Shown in pieces: positions 9,473-17,544 of a DNA stretch of 64,000 nt. The translations under genes were made by a program, and so were the position numbers. This stretch comes from Opitutaceae bacterium (GTDB taxonomy: Bacteria > Verrucomicrobiota > Verrucomicrobiia > Opitutales > Opitutaceae): assembly GCA_016711225.1 (NCBI GenBank), contig JADJTK010000015.1, forward strand, positions 1-64,000. Reading direction: 5' to 3'. The notes under the pieces are model-generated. The model was not told where the DNA came from. It was given only the letters and a program-made list of their open reading frames with translations, and did not search any database. Each line of letters starts with the position of its first letter. The stretch's first letter is position 1.

Positions 9473-9517
9473 AGAGTGCGCCCGATCCGCCCGGTCGGCC
9501 ATGGGCTGTAACCCTAC
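9473..9517 (-). promoter_or_regulatory. Putative regulon promoter of the PRC-barrel gene
   Basis: On the minus strand GTAGGGTTACAGCCCAT (9517-9501), 22 bases, then CACTCT (9478-9473). The site differs from the consensus at two central positions and the -10 box is weak, but the spacing is exact. Confidence 0.5.
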
Positions 9518-9675
9518 TGCGGGGGCCGGTAGGTCCAGTCTCCCACTGGCAGCGCTGGCGCAGCCCTCACGGGTGACACAGGGCTCTCGTCAGACGATCC
9601 GGCCGGAGGCTGGACCGACCCCAAGCGCCGTGCCCCGTCAGCCTATCGCGACCGAGATGATCGATCCAGACAGCA

Positions 9676-9706
9676 GCGTGGCCTCTCCGTTAGGGAGAGG
9701 CCACGC
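9676..9706. terminator. Perfect 13-bp hairpin downstream of the YXWGXW gene
   Basis: GCGTGGCCTCTCC (9676-9688), loop GTTAG, GGAGAGGCCACGC (9694-9706). It begins 46 bases after the stop codon of the minus-strand YXWGXW gene. There is no T-tract on either side, so it may be a transcript-stabilising hairpin or weak terminator. The rest of 9404-9752 holds the PRC promoter and no gene. Confidence 0.55.
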
Positions 9707-9752
9707 GGACTCGCTGCCGAGCCAACCAAGGGTATCAGGATCATGGGGCGAT

Positions 9753-10276
9753 TCAGTTCCAATAGCCTTCAGTGAACTTGTAGGCACTGCCCTGCTGCTC
9801 CCAGCGGGGTGCGATCCATGCGGTGCTCGCGGTTGGGGGCAATTCCCAATGGCCGGCCATCCACTCGTAGCGTTCGTTGCGCCACGTCCAGTAACCGGGC
9901 AGCCACACGTGGCGGGGCGTCGGCTGGGCCAACACGACCTCCGGTTGCAGCGCCGGCGGGGCCTGCGTCACCACGGTGGTGCTCATCAGGGGAGCCGCAT
10001 AGGCGGTGGTCGCGTAGCCATTGTTGCCGACGACCACCACCGGATTCGCCACCGCCACCGGGGTGGTCGTGGTTGTCGTGGTCATGACCGGACGGGTAGG
10101 CGCGGGCGGGGCGGGGCGGAGACCAGGTGGGATTCCGGCTCGCTCGCGCAGCCGGCCAGCAGGCCGAGGGTGCCGCAACAGACGAGGACGGGCGCGAACC
10201 GCCAGGCCGGCGAACCGGTGACGGACGAAAGCAGGGAACAACGAATGGAAGTTTTCACGCCCGAGATTACCACCAC
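9753..10276 (-). CDS. YXWGXW-repeat lipoprotein, one frameshift
   Basis: The N-terminus is a lipoprotein signal (KTSIRCSLLSS, then LVCCGTLGLLAGC with the lipobox LLAGC), followed by a Thr-rich and low-complexity linker and a C-terminal domain with the Trp/Tyr motifs that define YXWGXW proteins (HVWLPGYWTWRNERYEWMAG; GHWELPP; FTEGYWN). Such proteins are envelope-anchored and of unknown function. Signal and linker are in different frames: one C is missing in the C-run near 10115-10125, where SAPPRP should continue to APTRPVMTTTT. The start is either ATG 10276 or GTG 10258; the predicted -10 box at 10269-10264 would favour GTG 10258 as a leaderless or near-leaderless start. Confidence 0.75.
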
Positions 10277-10305
10277 GCACGCGGCTCCACTATGGGGTGA
10301 ACTAG
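10264..10305 (-). promoter_or_regulatory. Putative regulon promoter of the YXWGXW gene
   Basis: On the minus strand CTAGTTCACCCCAT (10305-10292), 22 bases, then TAATCT (10269-10264). The right half of the site matches the consensus fully and the left half poorly. It would start transcription close to GTG 10258. Confidence 0.5.
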
Positions 10306-10334
10306 GTAGTGCCTCTGGCGAAGCGAAATAGGGC

Positions 10335-11027
10335 TCACGGCGTTTGCAGAAATTCCGTGGGCCGTACCCCCTCGCGCTGACGCGCGGCGCGGTAATGGCT
10401 GCGGATCATCTCCTTCACGGCGACCGGCCCGGCGACTCCGACCAGGCGTATTCCCGGAGTGCTGTCGTCGTCCGCGAGCACCGTGATCGTCCCGAATCCC
10501 AGCAAACGCTGCAGCACCCCCTGGTCGACCACCACGTCCTTCACGCGATACAGTTCCAGCTCATTCACGTGTTTGGCCAGCCAACCCCGGCGCACGAATA
10601 GTCGTTGGGTGGTCAGGCGATAGCTGCTCGATTTCACCCGCCCCCAGAGCGCGAGCAAGAAGATCATCCCGGGCAGCAACAACACCAGAGATACCCATTT
10701 CGGCCAGGAAGGCCCAGGGGCGTAGACCGCGAGTGCGATTCCCAGACCGAGGAGCACCACCCCAAGAAGGATCTGGCCGGGGTAGGCCCGCGCCACCGGG
10801 GTGAGCCGGAAGATCTCCGCTTCCGAGCTGTCGGGCCCGGGCACGACAAGCGCGCCCACCTCCGCTTTCTGGATCAAACGCGCGGTGCGCGGCTCCGGTC
10901 CGACGGGGGCGGCGGGAACGAGCATCGTCGCCTGACACTTCGGACAGAGGACCCGCCGGCCCTTCATCGCTTCATCGCCATCGTTGATGGCCTGGCAATA
11001 GGGACACTCAAATTGGAACGAATTCAT
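10335..11027 (-). CDS. Zinc-ribbon membrane protein with bacterial PH domain
   Basis: 230 residues. The N-terminus is a zinc ribbon with two Cys pairs (FECPYCQAIND and VLCPKCQATM). Two hydrophobic segments follow (QILLGVVLLGLGIALAVYA and WVSLVLLLPGMIFLLALW), then a bPH_2/YdbS-like domain starting SSSYRLTTQRLFVRRGWL and running to ITVLADDDSTPGIRLVGV. The protein is thus a membrane-anchored PH-like domain facing the cytoplasm. Its role is unknown; related YdbS/YdbT proteins are linked to envelope stress and bacteriocin tolerance. The start at 11027 is 20 bases from the stop of the AI-2E gene, suggesting one operon with it. Confidence 0.82.
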   Translation of the reverse strand: MNSFQFECPYCQAINDGDEAMKGRRVLCPKCQATMLVPAAPVGPEPRTARLIQKAEVGALVVPGPDSSEAEIFRLTPVARAYPGQILLGVVLLGLGIALAVYAPGPSWPKWVSLVLLLPGMIFLLALWGRVKSSSYRLTTQRLFVRRGWLAKHVNELELYRVKDVVVDQGVLQRLLGFGTITVLADDDSTPGIRLVGVAGPVAVKEMIRSHYRAARQREGVRPTEFLQTP

Positions 11028-11047
11028 GATACGTCTGGAGTTGGACT

Positions 11048-12199
11048 CTAGCGCGCCACGGGCCCCTCTGGGCCTCCTTCGCTTTCAAACCGGGACAACG
11101 CCGCCAGATCGGCACTGGCCGGCTCGGTGACTGTCGGCCGGCAGCGCCAGATATCCAGGAGCTCGATAGTAACCGTGAGCACCACCGGCCCAAAAATCAG
11201 GCCGGCCGGCCCAAAGACGATCAGCCCACCTACCGCCGAAATGAAGGTGAGGACGGTATGCAGTTTCAGGCGCTTCCCGACGAACATCGGATAGAGCAGG
11301 TTGTCGATGGTTCCCACCACCGCGCAGCCCCAGAGAGCGAGCAACAACGCCTTTCCCCAGCTGCCATTCATCGCCAAATAGAGAGCGGCCGGCACCCAGA
11401 CCACAAAAGCCCCGAGCACCGGAACCACCGCGAGCAACCCCATCACCACCCCCCAAAGCAGAGGGGCCGGCAGACCCAGCCACCAGAACATCAAGCCACC
11501 CAGTAATCCTTGAACTGCGGAGACGGCGAGCGTGCCGTAGATCGTGGCGTAGATCGTATCGTCGACCCGGCCAAAGAGCCGGTCCATCTGCACAGGCGAC
11601 ATGGGCGAGAGCGACCGCAGCAACCGTAGCGCGCTGCGCCGGTCACGCAGAAAGAAGAACAGCAGGTAGAAGGTCACGAGCAGTTCAATCGCCTGCAGCA
11701 CCGAGCCTTTGACCAGGGCCGCACCGTTGGTGGTCAGCCACGTGGCGGCCGTTTTGACGGCCTCGGGCAGGTCCTGCCGCACCATCCAGTCAGCCAGCGG
11801 TACCAAGCGCGGATGGGCGTCGAGGGTTTGTTTCCATTCTCCAGAATCAATTGTCTCGGTGATGGCCGCAGCGCCATTCGCCGCTTCCACCACGAGGCGC
11901 TGCCCCACCAGCCACACCAGGCCGATCACGACCACCCCGATGATGAAGACGGAGACAACTGCGGCCCAGTTCGGGCTCCGCACGATCGACTCAACCCACC
12001 GTTGAAACGGCGTGAATACCACCGCGAGGGCCAGGGCCCAGGCCAGCGCCCCCAGAAACGGCAGAGCCAACCGGTAACAGAGATAAACCCCGCCAACGGT
12101 CGCCGCCATCAGCACGAGGGTCCGCACATGGCCGGGCGCGCCCCAGTCATTCGTGGCCGGAACCGGTGACGGAGTAGTGGTTTCGCGGTCGTTGTTCAT
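11048..12199 (-). CDS. AI-2E / PerM family membrane transporter
   Basis: A 383-residue polytopic inner-membrane protein of the PF01594 family, whose members include quorum-signal exporter TqsA and Na+/H+ antiporters. Two N-terminal membrane helices (LVLMAATVGGVYLCYRLA; LALAVVF) and a helix near VVSVFIIGVVVIGLVWLVG precede a soluble loop, then the conserved C-terminal helices (ELLVTFYLLFFFLRDRRSA; LLGGLMFWWLGLPAPLLWG; IDNLLYPMFVGKRLKLH; FGPAGLIFGPVVLTV). The motif IDNLLYP-VGK is typical (usual DN-L-P-L-G). ATG 12199 is preferred because upstream codons are not membrane-like. It may share a transcript with CsbD-dodecin upstream and the PH-domain gene downstream. The substrate is not predictable. 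Confidence 0.88.
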   Translation of the reverse strand: MNNDRETTTPSPVPATNDWGAPGHVRTLVLMAATVGGVYLCYRLALPFLGALAWALALAVVFTPFQRWVESIVRSPNWAAVVSVFIIGVVVIGLVWLVGQRLVVEAANGAAAITETIDSGEWKQTLDAHPRLVPLADWMVRQDLPEAVKTAATWLTTNGAALVKGSVLQAIELLVTFYLLFFFLRDRRSALRLLRSLSPMSPVQMDRLFGRVDDTIYATIYGTLAVSAVQGLLGGLMFWWLGLPAPLLWGVVMGLLAVVPVLGAFVVWVPAALYLAMNGSWGKALLLALWGCAVVGTIDNLLYPMFVGKRLKLHTVLTFISAVGGLIVFGPAGLIFGPVVLTVTIELLDIWRCRPTVTEPASADLAALSRFESEGGPEGPVAR

Positions 12200-12345
12200 G
12201 GAAAGACATGGTCGCATCGTCGACACCGCAGCCGGCCGGCAAGGGGACGCCACCGGTGGGAACTCGCGGGGCAGGCATAGCGCCCCCCTTTTCACCGGTA
12301 CGCCCTCGCCGTTCGACTGCGGACACTCGACGGAATGAGCCGACC

Positions 12346-12555
12346 TCAGCCCTCGACCGTGAAGCCGACCTTGATGGTTACCTGCCAGTGGTGAACCTTG
12401 CCCTTCTCGATGGAGCCGCGGGTCTCGAGCACCTGGAACCAACCAAGGTTCTTGATGGTCTTGTGCGCGCGCTGGATCGCCTTGCCGACGGCATCCTCGA
12501 TGGACGTGGTCGAGGTGCCGGTGAGCTCGATGAGCTTGTAGACGTGGTCTTTCAT
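12346..12555 (-). CDS. Dodecin family flavin-binding protein
   Basis: A 69-residue protein with the dodecin layout: beta strand HVYKLIELTGTSTTSIEDAV, helix AIQRAHKTIKNLGWFQVLET with the flavin-stacking Trp in GWFQV, then a two-strand end (RGSIEKGKVHHWQVTIKVGF). Dodecins form hollow dodecamers that store and protect riboflavin, FMN or CoA. Length is exactly typical. It lies 47 bases downstream of csbD-like gene in the same direction, separated by a hairpin, and is probably co-transcribed from the CsbD promoter. Confidence 0.95.
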   Translation of the reverse strand: MKDHVYKLIELTGTSTTSIEDAVGKAIQRAHKTIKNLGWFQVLETRGSIEKGKVHHWQVTIKVGFTVEG

Positions 12556-12568
12556 AAAGAGGGTTCCC

Positions 12569-12590
12569 GCTGCCGCGCCACCGCGGCAGC
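12569..12590 (-). terminator. Hairpin between CsbD and dodecin genes
   Basis: GCTGCCGCG (12569-12577), loop CCAC, CGCGGCAGC (12582-12590): a 9-bp perfect stem in the 47-base gap. On the minus strand it is followed by GGGAACCCTCTTT. It may attenuate dodecin relative to CsbD. Confidence 0.5.
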
Positions 12591-12602
12591 CGGGAGGTTC
12601 AA

Positions 12603-12809
12603 TTACTTGCAGCCGCAGGTGGAGCAGGACTCCTTGAGCGCCTTCTCGACCGCTTCGCGGGTCTCGCCGGTGCGCTTCTGGATGCGGCCCAGGAGCTCCT
12701 CCTGCTGGCCTTCGACGTACTTGAGATCGTCGTCGGTGAGCTTGGCCCACTTCTGCTTGAGCTTGCCCTTGGTGATGTTCCAGTCGCCCTTGATTTCGAG
12801 TTTGGTCAT
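12603..12809 (-). CDS. CsbD-family stress protein with Cys-rich tail
   Basis: 68 residues. The CsbD signature is complete (LEIKGDWNITKGKLKQKW, then AKLTDDDLKYVEGQQEELLG and RIQKRTGETREAVEKAL). CsbD-like proteins are small, hydrophilic, highly charged and induced by general stress; their biochemical role is unknown. The C-terminus ends KESCSTCGCK, with three Cys in six residues, suggestive of metal or disulphide chemistry. ATG 12809 is preceded by GAGG at good spacing. It is the first gene of a CsbD-dodecin unit whose promoter motif lies about 130 bases upstream. Confidence 0.93.
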   Translation of the reverse strand: MTKLEIKGDWNITKGKLKQKWAKLTDDDLKYVEGQQEELLGRIQKRTGETREAVEKALKESCSTCGCK

Positions 12810-12908
12810 GATGTTTTCCTCGTTTAGCTGCTGTTTTGTCCGCCGTCGGAATGACGCGGATCGCGAGCGCCGGGCCGTGGTATCCGGCCTGGCAATCACG
12901 TGGCAGGC

Positions 12909-12953
12909 ATACTAGGCGCCGGGCCCTCCGCCGGGAATGGGCTGTACCCCTAC
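12909..12953 (-). promoter_or_regulatory. Putative regulon promoter of the CsbD-dodecin unit
   Basis: On the minus strand GTAGGGGTACAGCCCAT (12953-12937), 22 bases, then TAGTAT (12914-12909). The spacer end GGCGCC before the -10 box is identical to that of the promoter at 34021-34063. Confidence 0.6.
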
Positions 12954-12955
12954 CA

Positions 12956-13121
12956 GGGCCGCAGCGGCCTAAGGCAGAACGCAGAGTGATGAAGGCAGAA
13001 CGCCAAGCGCTCCGCCTCCTGCCAGTAGCTCCAGTCTCCAACTGGACGTCCGCCATCCCCCTTCTGCCTTCTCCATTCTGCATTCTTCCTTCTGCGTTAG
13101 GCCGCGTCCGCGGCCGCAGAG
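12956..13121. repeat. Large imperfect inverted repeat between divergent CsbD and DUF2934 genes
   Basis: The left arm (GGCCGCAGCGGCCTAAGGCAG and GAAGGCAGAACG) reads, in reverse, like the right arm (CTTCTGCGTTAGGCCGCG...GGCCGCAGAG). Each arm ends at a copy of the promoter motif, so the two divergent genes have mirrored upstream regions. TTCTGCCTTC-type units recur inside. No gene is visible in 12954-13121. Confidence 0.6.
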
Positions 13122-13166
13122 CGGGTATCACCCCATGGCCCCCGGCGGACCGACCGCGCATAGTCT
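13122..13166 (+). promoter_or_regulatory. Putative regulon promoter of the DUF2934 gene
   Basis: CGGGTATCACCCCAT (13122-13136), 24 bases, then TAGTCT (13161-13166); at spacing 22 the hexamer is CATAGT. ATG 13220 is 84 bases after the site. Confidence 0.55.
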
Positions 13167-13219
13167 CAAGGGCGGAGACAGGGCCGTTGCCCACTCCCAG
13201 CGAACAACACAGATCACCA

Positions 13220-13468
13220 ATGAAAAACAATCCAACACTCCCCCCCGTCCTACATCAGCCCACCGAAGAAGAGATCCGCGACTACGCCTTTCACCTCTAC
13301 GAGCAGAGCAACTGTGAGCCCGGCCGCGATCTCGACAACTGGCTGGAAGCCATCGACTGCCTGAAGGCCGAAGTCCCCCACCACCTCTCCGCTTCCCATT
13401 TGCACGCGCGCATGAGTCGGGAGGAAGCGAGCGGGTTCCGCGCCGAAGCGATCGCCAAGAACTCCTGA
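13220..13468 (+). CDS. DUF2934 domain protein
   Basis: 82 residues. The core EEIRDYAFHLYEQSNCEPGR followed by DLDNWLEAIDCL matches the short DUF2934 pattern (I-x-x-x-A-Y-x-x-W/Y-E-x-x-G-x-x-x-G-x-x-x-x-x-W-x-x-A). These small acidic proteins of unknown function are frequent in stress-related gene clusters with CsbD, BON and PRC proteins. The extension after the domain (SHLHARMSREEASGFRAEAIA) is not recognised. The gene is monocistronic, divergent from the CsbD unit and followed by a hairpin at 13512-13570. Confidence 0.82.
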   Translation: MKNNPTLPPVLHQPTEEEIRDYAFHLYEQSNCEPGRDLDNWLEAIDCLKAEVPHHLSASHLHARMSREEASGFRAEAIAKNS

Positions 13469-13511
13469 TACGCCGCCAAGCGCGAGGAGCGAATGAAGGC
13501 AGTCGCGCCTC

Positions 13512-13570
13512 GTGGCGCCAGCCTCCGTGCCGGCGCAACCCGATCCCGCAGGCACGGAGGCCTGCGCCAC
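13512..13570. repeat. Long-arm intergenic hairpin
   Basis: GTGGCGCCAGCCTCCGTGCC (13512-13531) and GGCACGGAGGCCTGCGCCAC (13551-13570) pair with two mismatches around a 19-base loop. It lies between the convergent DUF2934 and kinase genes and may end both transcripts. The remaining 13571-13717 shows no gene. Confidence 0.7.
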
Positions 13571-13717
13571 CCATGGGAATCGCCGGCACGCGGAGCGATG
13601 CTGCGCGAAACCGACCGGATCCCTGCCCAGCCGTGAAGGCAGTGGCCGATTCCGTCGCAGTGTATGAGAGTGGAAAGAATACGTGGCGGAAGGGGCAGCG
13701 CCGCTCCGCCTCCGCCT

Positions 13718-14958
13718 TCAGCCTTTGGCCTTCAGCCCCTCAGCCTTCAGCGCGCCGCCGGCCGCTTTCCCGCCCGCCAGCGGCAACCGCACCTCGACCT
13801 CCGTGCCGGCCCGCCGCGCCGAGGTGATCGAGAGCGTGCCGCCGACGGCGACCGCCCGCTCGCGCATGCTAAGCAGCCCGAGATTGCGCTTCTCCTTCCC
13901 CTCGGCCCGTTGAGCCGGAACAAAACCGGCCCCATCGTCATTGATCACCAACCTCACCACTCCGTCCGGCTGGGCGAGGCTCACATAGACGCGGCGGGCG
14001 CGGGCATGCTTCGCCACGTTGTCCAACGATTCCTGTAGAATCCGATACAGCGCCAGTTCGGCCTCAACGGGCAGTCGCCCGGCAAGCGGGGCGACCACCA
14101 GCTCGACCGGCACTCCGGTGCGCGTCGTAAACTCCCGGCTGGTGGCGCGCAGGGCGGCCTCCAAGCCCAGGTGTTCGAGTTCGCTTGGGCGCAGGTTGCG
14201 CGAGATGCGATCCACCTCCTCGGCCGTGCGCGCGAGGAGCTCGCGCAACTTGATCGCTTCCCGCTGCGCCGGCTCATCGAGGGCCGCGAGCTTGGTCACC
14301 AACGCTTGGCTACTGAACAGCACCCCGCAGAGCAGCTGGGTGATATTGTCATGCAACTCCCCCGCCAAGCGCCCGCGCTCGGCCTCCTGCACCTGCACCA
14401 CCCGCTGGGTCAGCGCCCGCAGCGACTCCTCCGCCCGGCGCGCCTCCGTCATGTCCGTCACCACCATGCCGATGGTCACCCGGCCAGAACTGTCCTTAGC
14501 CATCTCGCGCACCGAAATCTGCGCTGGGAGGCGGGATCCGTCGGCCGCCTCCAACAGCACCTGGAGATCTTGGTGCCCGCTGGCGGCACCGCCTTCATGA
14601 GGGGCCGGAGCACGGCCCGGTCCGCCACCGAGAGGAAAGCGGCGGAAAGAACTGCCGATCACCTGCTCCAGCGGGCACTTGACCATGCGGGCGAAGCATT
14701 CATTGGCGTACAGAATCACCTTGTCCGCCGTCAACGTCAGCGCCCCTTCGTTCATGGATTCGATGAGCACGCGGTAGGCGTGTTCGGCCCCTTCCAGGGT
14801 GAACACCTGCAGCCCTTCCGGGCGGTCACGACCACCACATCCACTTCGCCACTGCGGATGGCGCGCAGCGTGCCTTCGGCCTCGGCCAGTCGGGCCCGCA
14901 GCTTGGCCACCACACCGGCCGAAGCGGCACGGGCGACGGCTTTGGCTGGAAGTGTCAC
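13718..14958 (-). CDS. PAS sensor histidine kinase of the kai operon, N-terminal frameshift
   Basis: A soluble HisKA_3 kinase of about 413 residues. The N-terminus is a coiled coil (RARLAEAEGTLRAIRSGEV), then PAS (YRVLIESMNEGALTLTADKV; CFARMVKCPLEQVIG), the HisKA_3 box with phospho-acceptor His in RLAGELHDNITQLLCG, and HATPase_c (YRILQESLDNVAKHA; LLSMRERAVAVGGTL). GTG 14958 overlaps the kaiB stop as GTGA, indicating translational coupling. One base is missing near 14820: the coiled coil and PAS are in different frames (GEVDVVVVTA should run on to PEGLQVFTLEGAEHAY). As the last gene of kaiC-kaiB-kaiB-kinase it is the likely signalling output of that module, in the manner of SasA in cyanobacteria, though its architecture is different. 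Confidence 0.82.
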
Positions 14959-15316
14959 AGGACGACCCGACCTTTCTCCCCCAGATCCAACAGGCCGAGC
15001 AGATCGCCGATGTTCGTCAGGTTGCCGATGAACCGGCGCACCGGCCGGGGAAACTCTATAATCAGCGTCGGGGTCGCAACGATCTGATTGTCGCGCGCCA
15101 GCCCGGGCTGCTGGTAGATGTCGATCACCTCCAGCTTCGCGCGCCCCTTCAGCTTCATTTCGCACAGTTCCCGCACATGCAGGACGGCCTGGTTCGAGCG
15201 GGCCGTAGCTCCGGCCACAAATAGGCGAAGGACGTAGCGGCCTGGGTGGCCGGGGCCTTTCAGACGGTCGCGGGCGGGGCCGGCCGGCGGGTTGTTCTTT
15301 TGGCGTAGGGTCTCAT
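14955..15316 (-). CDS. kaiB: KaiB-like thioredoxin-fold protein, second of two; one frameshift
   Basis: The thioredoxin-like KaiB fold is clear: YVLRLFVAGATARSNQAVL, then ELCEMKLKGRAKLEVIDIYQ, QPGLARDNQIVATPTLII and PRPVRRFIGNLTNIGDLLGL. KaiB proteins switch fold and bind the KaiC CI ring to change its ATPase and phosphorylation state. The start ATG 15316 (MRPYAKRTTRRPAPPAT) overlaps the previous gene as ATGA but is one base out of frame with the KaiB core; a missing C near 15262 would join them. The gene is coupled to the downstream kinase. Length after repair, about 120 residues, is slightly above the family minimum. Confidence 0.78.
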
Positions 15317-15648
15317 CCGTGTTGCCGGCCGGCGCAGATCCAGGCCGACGAGCACCTGGGCCGGATTCGACAAGTCGCCGATGATGATGCGCACCGGCTT
15401 GGGCAACGGCGCACCACGGTGGGGATAGCCAGAATCTGGTCGCCCTTGGCCAACTGGGGTTGCTCCAGCAAATCGATCACCGTGATGCGATAGCGGCCCT
15501 TGAGGTGGGTTTCGCAAAACCGCTTCAAATTCGCGAATGCCGTCCAGGGACTTGGGCGTCTGCTCCATCACATAAAGGCGCAGTTGCCAGAGCTTGGCGG
15601 GCCGGCGGTCCAGCGGGCGGCCTTGGGTTTCACCGTTTGGGTCTTCAT
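15313..15648 (-). pseudogene. kaiB: KaiB-like protein, first of two; several frameshifts
   Basis: Pieces of a KaiB protein appear in three frames: MKTQTVKPKAARWT at ATG 15648, LWQLRLYVMEQTPKSLD, then FANLKRFCETHLKGRYRITV, IDLLEQPQLAKGDQILAIPT, and finally PKPVRIIIGDLSNPAQVL. At least three single-base indels are needed, one an extra G (GACGGCATTC where GACGCATTC is expected). The start ATG overlaps the kaiC stop as TAATG. Either the gene is decaying or this stretch is poorly sequenced. Confidence 0.75.
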
Positions 15649-17343
15649 TAGTTGTTTCTCACCGGTTTGGCTTTGGCCCGCACGCGGGCCGCCACCTTCA
15701 GATCCGCCTGTCGCAGGATGCCGGAGGCGGCCCGCTCGGTGCCCAGCACGAAGGTGCGGGTGCCGACCTGTTCGGCGATGCGCCGCAGTTCCACGGCTTC
15801 GCTTTCGTAATCGGCGCGCAGCCCGCTGATCTGCCGTTCGAGCGCCGCGCGTTTGCGCTCCACTTCGCGCTTGAGTTGGGCGGCTTCCTGCTGGTTGGAC
15901 AGAATGGCGGCCTTTTCCAGGGAACTTTGCGCGGCCCGGGCGGAGCCGGTCAACACGCCGCTGGGACCGATGTAAGCGTCCACGAGGTCAATGCCCCGGT
16001 TGGAAATCAGGAACTCGCGGATCTGGTTCGAGTGCGCCATGCCGCGCGCCTTGAGCACGTAGAGCACGCGATTGCGTTCGCCGTTGCCTTCGAAGTCTTG
16101 CAACAACAGCCAGGAGTCCATGAGCGAGGACATGCCGCCTTCACTTTGTTGCAGCGCATGACCGCCCTGCGTCAGGCTGGTGAAGAGCGAGGTGACCTGG
16201 CTGGCTTTCAAGAAATCGATCAGACGTGTCACCATCCCTTTGCCTTCGGAGGCGGTGCCCAGTTCCATCAGGCTGGTGATGGGATCCACGATGACGACGG
16301 GGGCTGAAACGCGGCGATCTCCTTGAACATCGTGGCCAGGTGCATCTCCAGGCCGTAGAGCGAGGGCCGCGCCGAGTGAAACCGCAGCAGGCCGCGCTTG
16401 ACCAGCGGTTCCAGGCGCAGCCCGATGGAGTGCATGTTGCGGATGATCTGGTCGGGCGATTCCTCGAACGAGAAGAAGAGCACGCGCTCCCCGCGCCGGG
16501 CGGCGGCCTGGGCGAAGTTGGCGGCGACAATGGTCTTGCCGGTGCCGGGCGTGCCCGTGAGCAGAATGCTGCTGCCGCGAAAAAAGCCTTTTCCGCCCAG
16601 CATCGCATCGAGCCGCGGAATCCCGGTGGCAATCCGCTCGTTTGACACCTGGTGATTCAGCGCCAGCGACGTGATCGGCAGCACGCTGATGCCCTCATCG
16701 CCGATGAGAAACGGGAATTCGTTGGTGCCGTGCAGGGCGCCGCGATATTTCACCACCCGCAGATGCCGCGTGGCGATCTGGTCGCTGACCCGGTGATCGA
16801 GCAGGATGACGCAGTCGGACACGTATTCCTCCAGCCCGTGGCGCGTCAGCGACTCGCGCCCGCGCTCGGCGGTGATGACGGCGGTCACGCCCTTGTCCTT
16901 GAGCCAGCGGAAGAGCCGGCGCAGCTCGGAGCGCAGGATGGCCTCGTTGGGCAGGCTGGCGAACAGCACCTCCAGCGTGTCCAGCACCACCCGCTTGGCC
17001 CCGATGGTATCGATCGCGAGATTGAGCCGGACAAACAAGCCTTCCAGATCATACTCGCCGGTCTCATGGATTTCGCTGCGCTCGATGTGGACGTAATCCA
17101 GCACCACTTGCTGGCGCCGGACCAGACCCGCCAGATCAAAGCCGAGCGACGCGACGTTGGCCGTCCGCTCCTTTTCCGTCTCCTCGAAGGCCATCAACAC
17201 GCCCGGCTCGCCGAACTGCACCGCGCCGCGCACGAGGAATTCCGCCGCCAGCCCCCAGGATCTCATCAAGCCCTTGGATACCAGTCGGACACTGGGGCAA
17301 AGCGGATCATGGAACGGGAGATTTGGGACCGGATTTTCTTCAT
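15648..17343 (-). pseudogene. kaiC: KaiC-family double-domain ATPase, broken; first Walker A missing
   Basis: Most of a two-domain KaiC is visible. CI has AAEFLVRGAVQFGEPGVLMA with the EE pair in AFEETEKE; CII has LLTGTPGTGKTIVAANFAQA (Walker A) and FFSFEESPDQII. The C-terminal domain continues in another frame from VDPITSLMELGTASEGKG to the end, so there is a frameshift near 16290. At the N-terminus ATG 17343 (MKK) is one A short of the frame NPVPNLPFHDPLCPS, and then TGIQGLDEILG runs directly into AAEFLVRG: about 20 residues including the CI Walker A are absent. The first domain could not bind ATP as read. A promoter motif sits 56 bases upstream of the start. Confidence 0.8.
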
Positions 17344-17369
17344 TCTAGAGGACAATGACATCGATGCGG

Positions 17370-17415
17370 AGAATATGACACACAATTGCAGGAAGGGTAT
17401 GGGGTGTGCGCCTAC
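17370..17415 (-). promoter_or_regulatory. Putative regulon promoter of the kaiC-kaiB-kaiB-kinase operon
   Basis: On the minus strand GTAGGCGCACACCCCAT (17415-17399), 23 bases, then TATTCT (17375-17370), giving a leader of about 20 bases before ATG 17343. Confidence 0.5.
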
Positions 17416-17453
17416 CTTAGGGAGGGGCAAGCAGGGCGAGCCTCCCGGCGAAT

Positions 17454-17524
17454 CGGCTCGGGCGAAGGCTCGCCCTCCTGCCGACAAGGTCGCGCCGCCT
17501 TGGAGGGCAACCTCCCGGCGAGCC
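17454..17524. repeat. Intergenic repeat, third family, copy 1 (inverted partner at 28095-28161)
   Basis: Begins CGGCTCGGGCGAAGGCTCGC and contains CAAGGTCGCGCCGCCTTGG, matching the reverse complement of 28095-28161 over about 70 bases with small indels. Both copies lie upstream of promoter-motif genes transcribed leftwards. Confidence 0.7.
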
Positions 17525-17544
17525 ACGTTTGTAGACGCTGCGAC

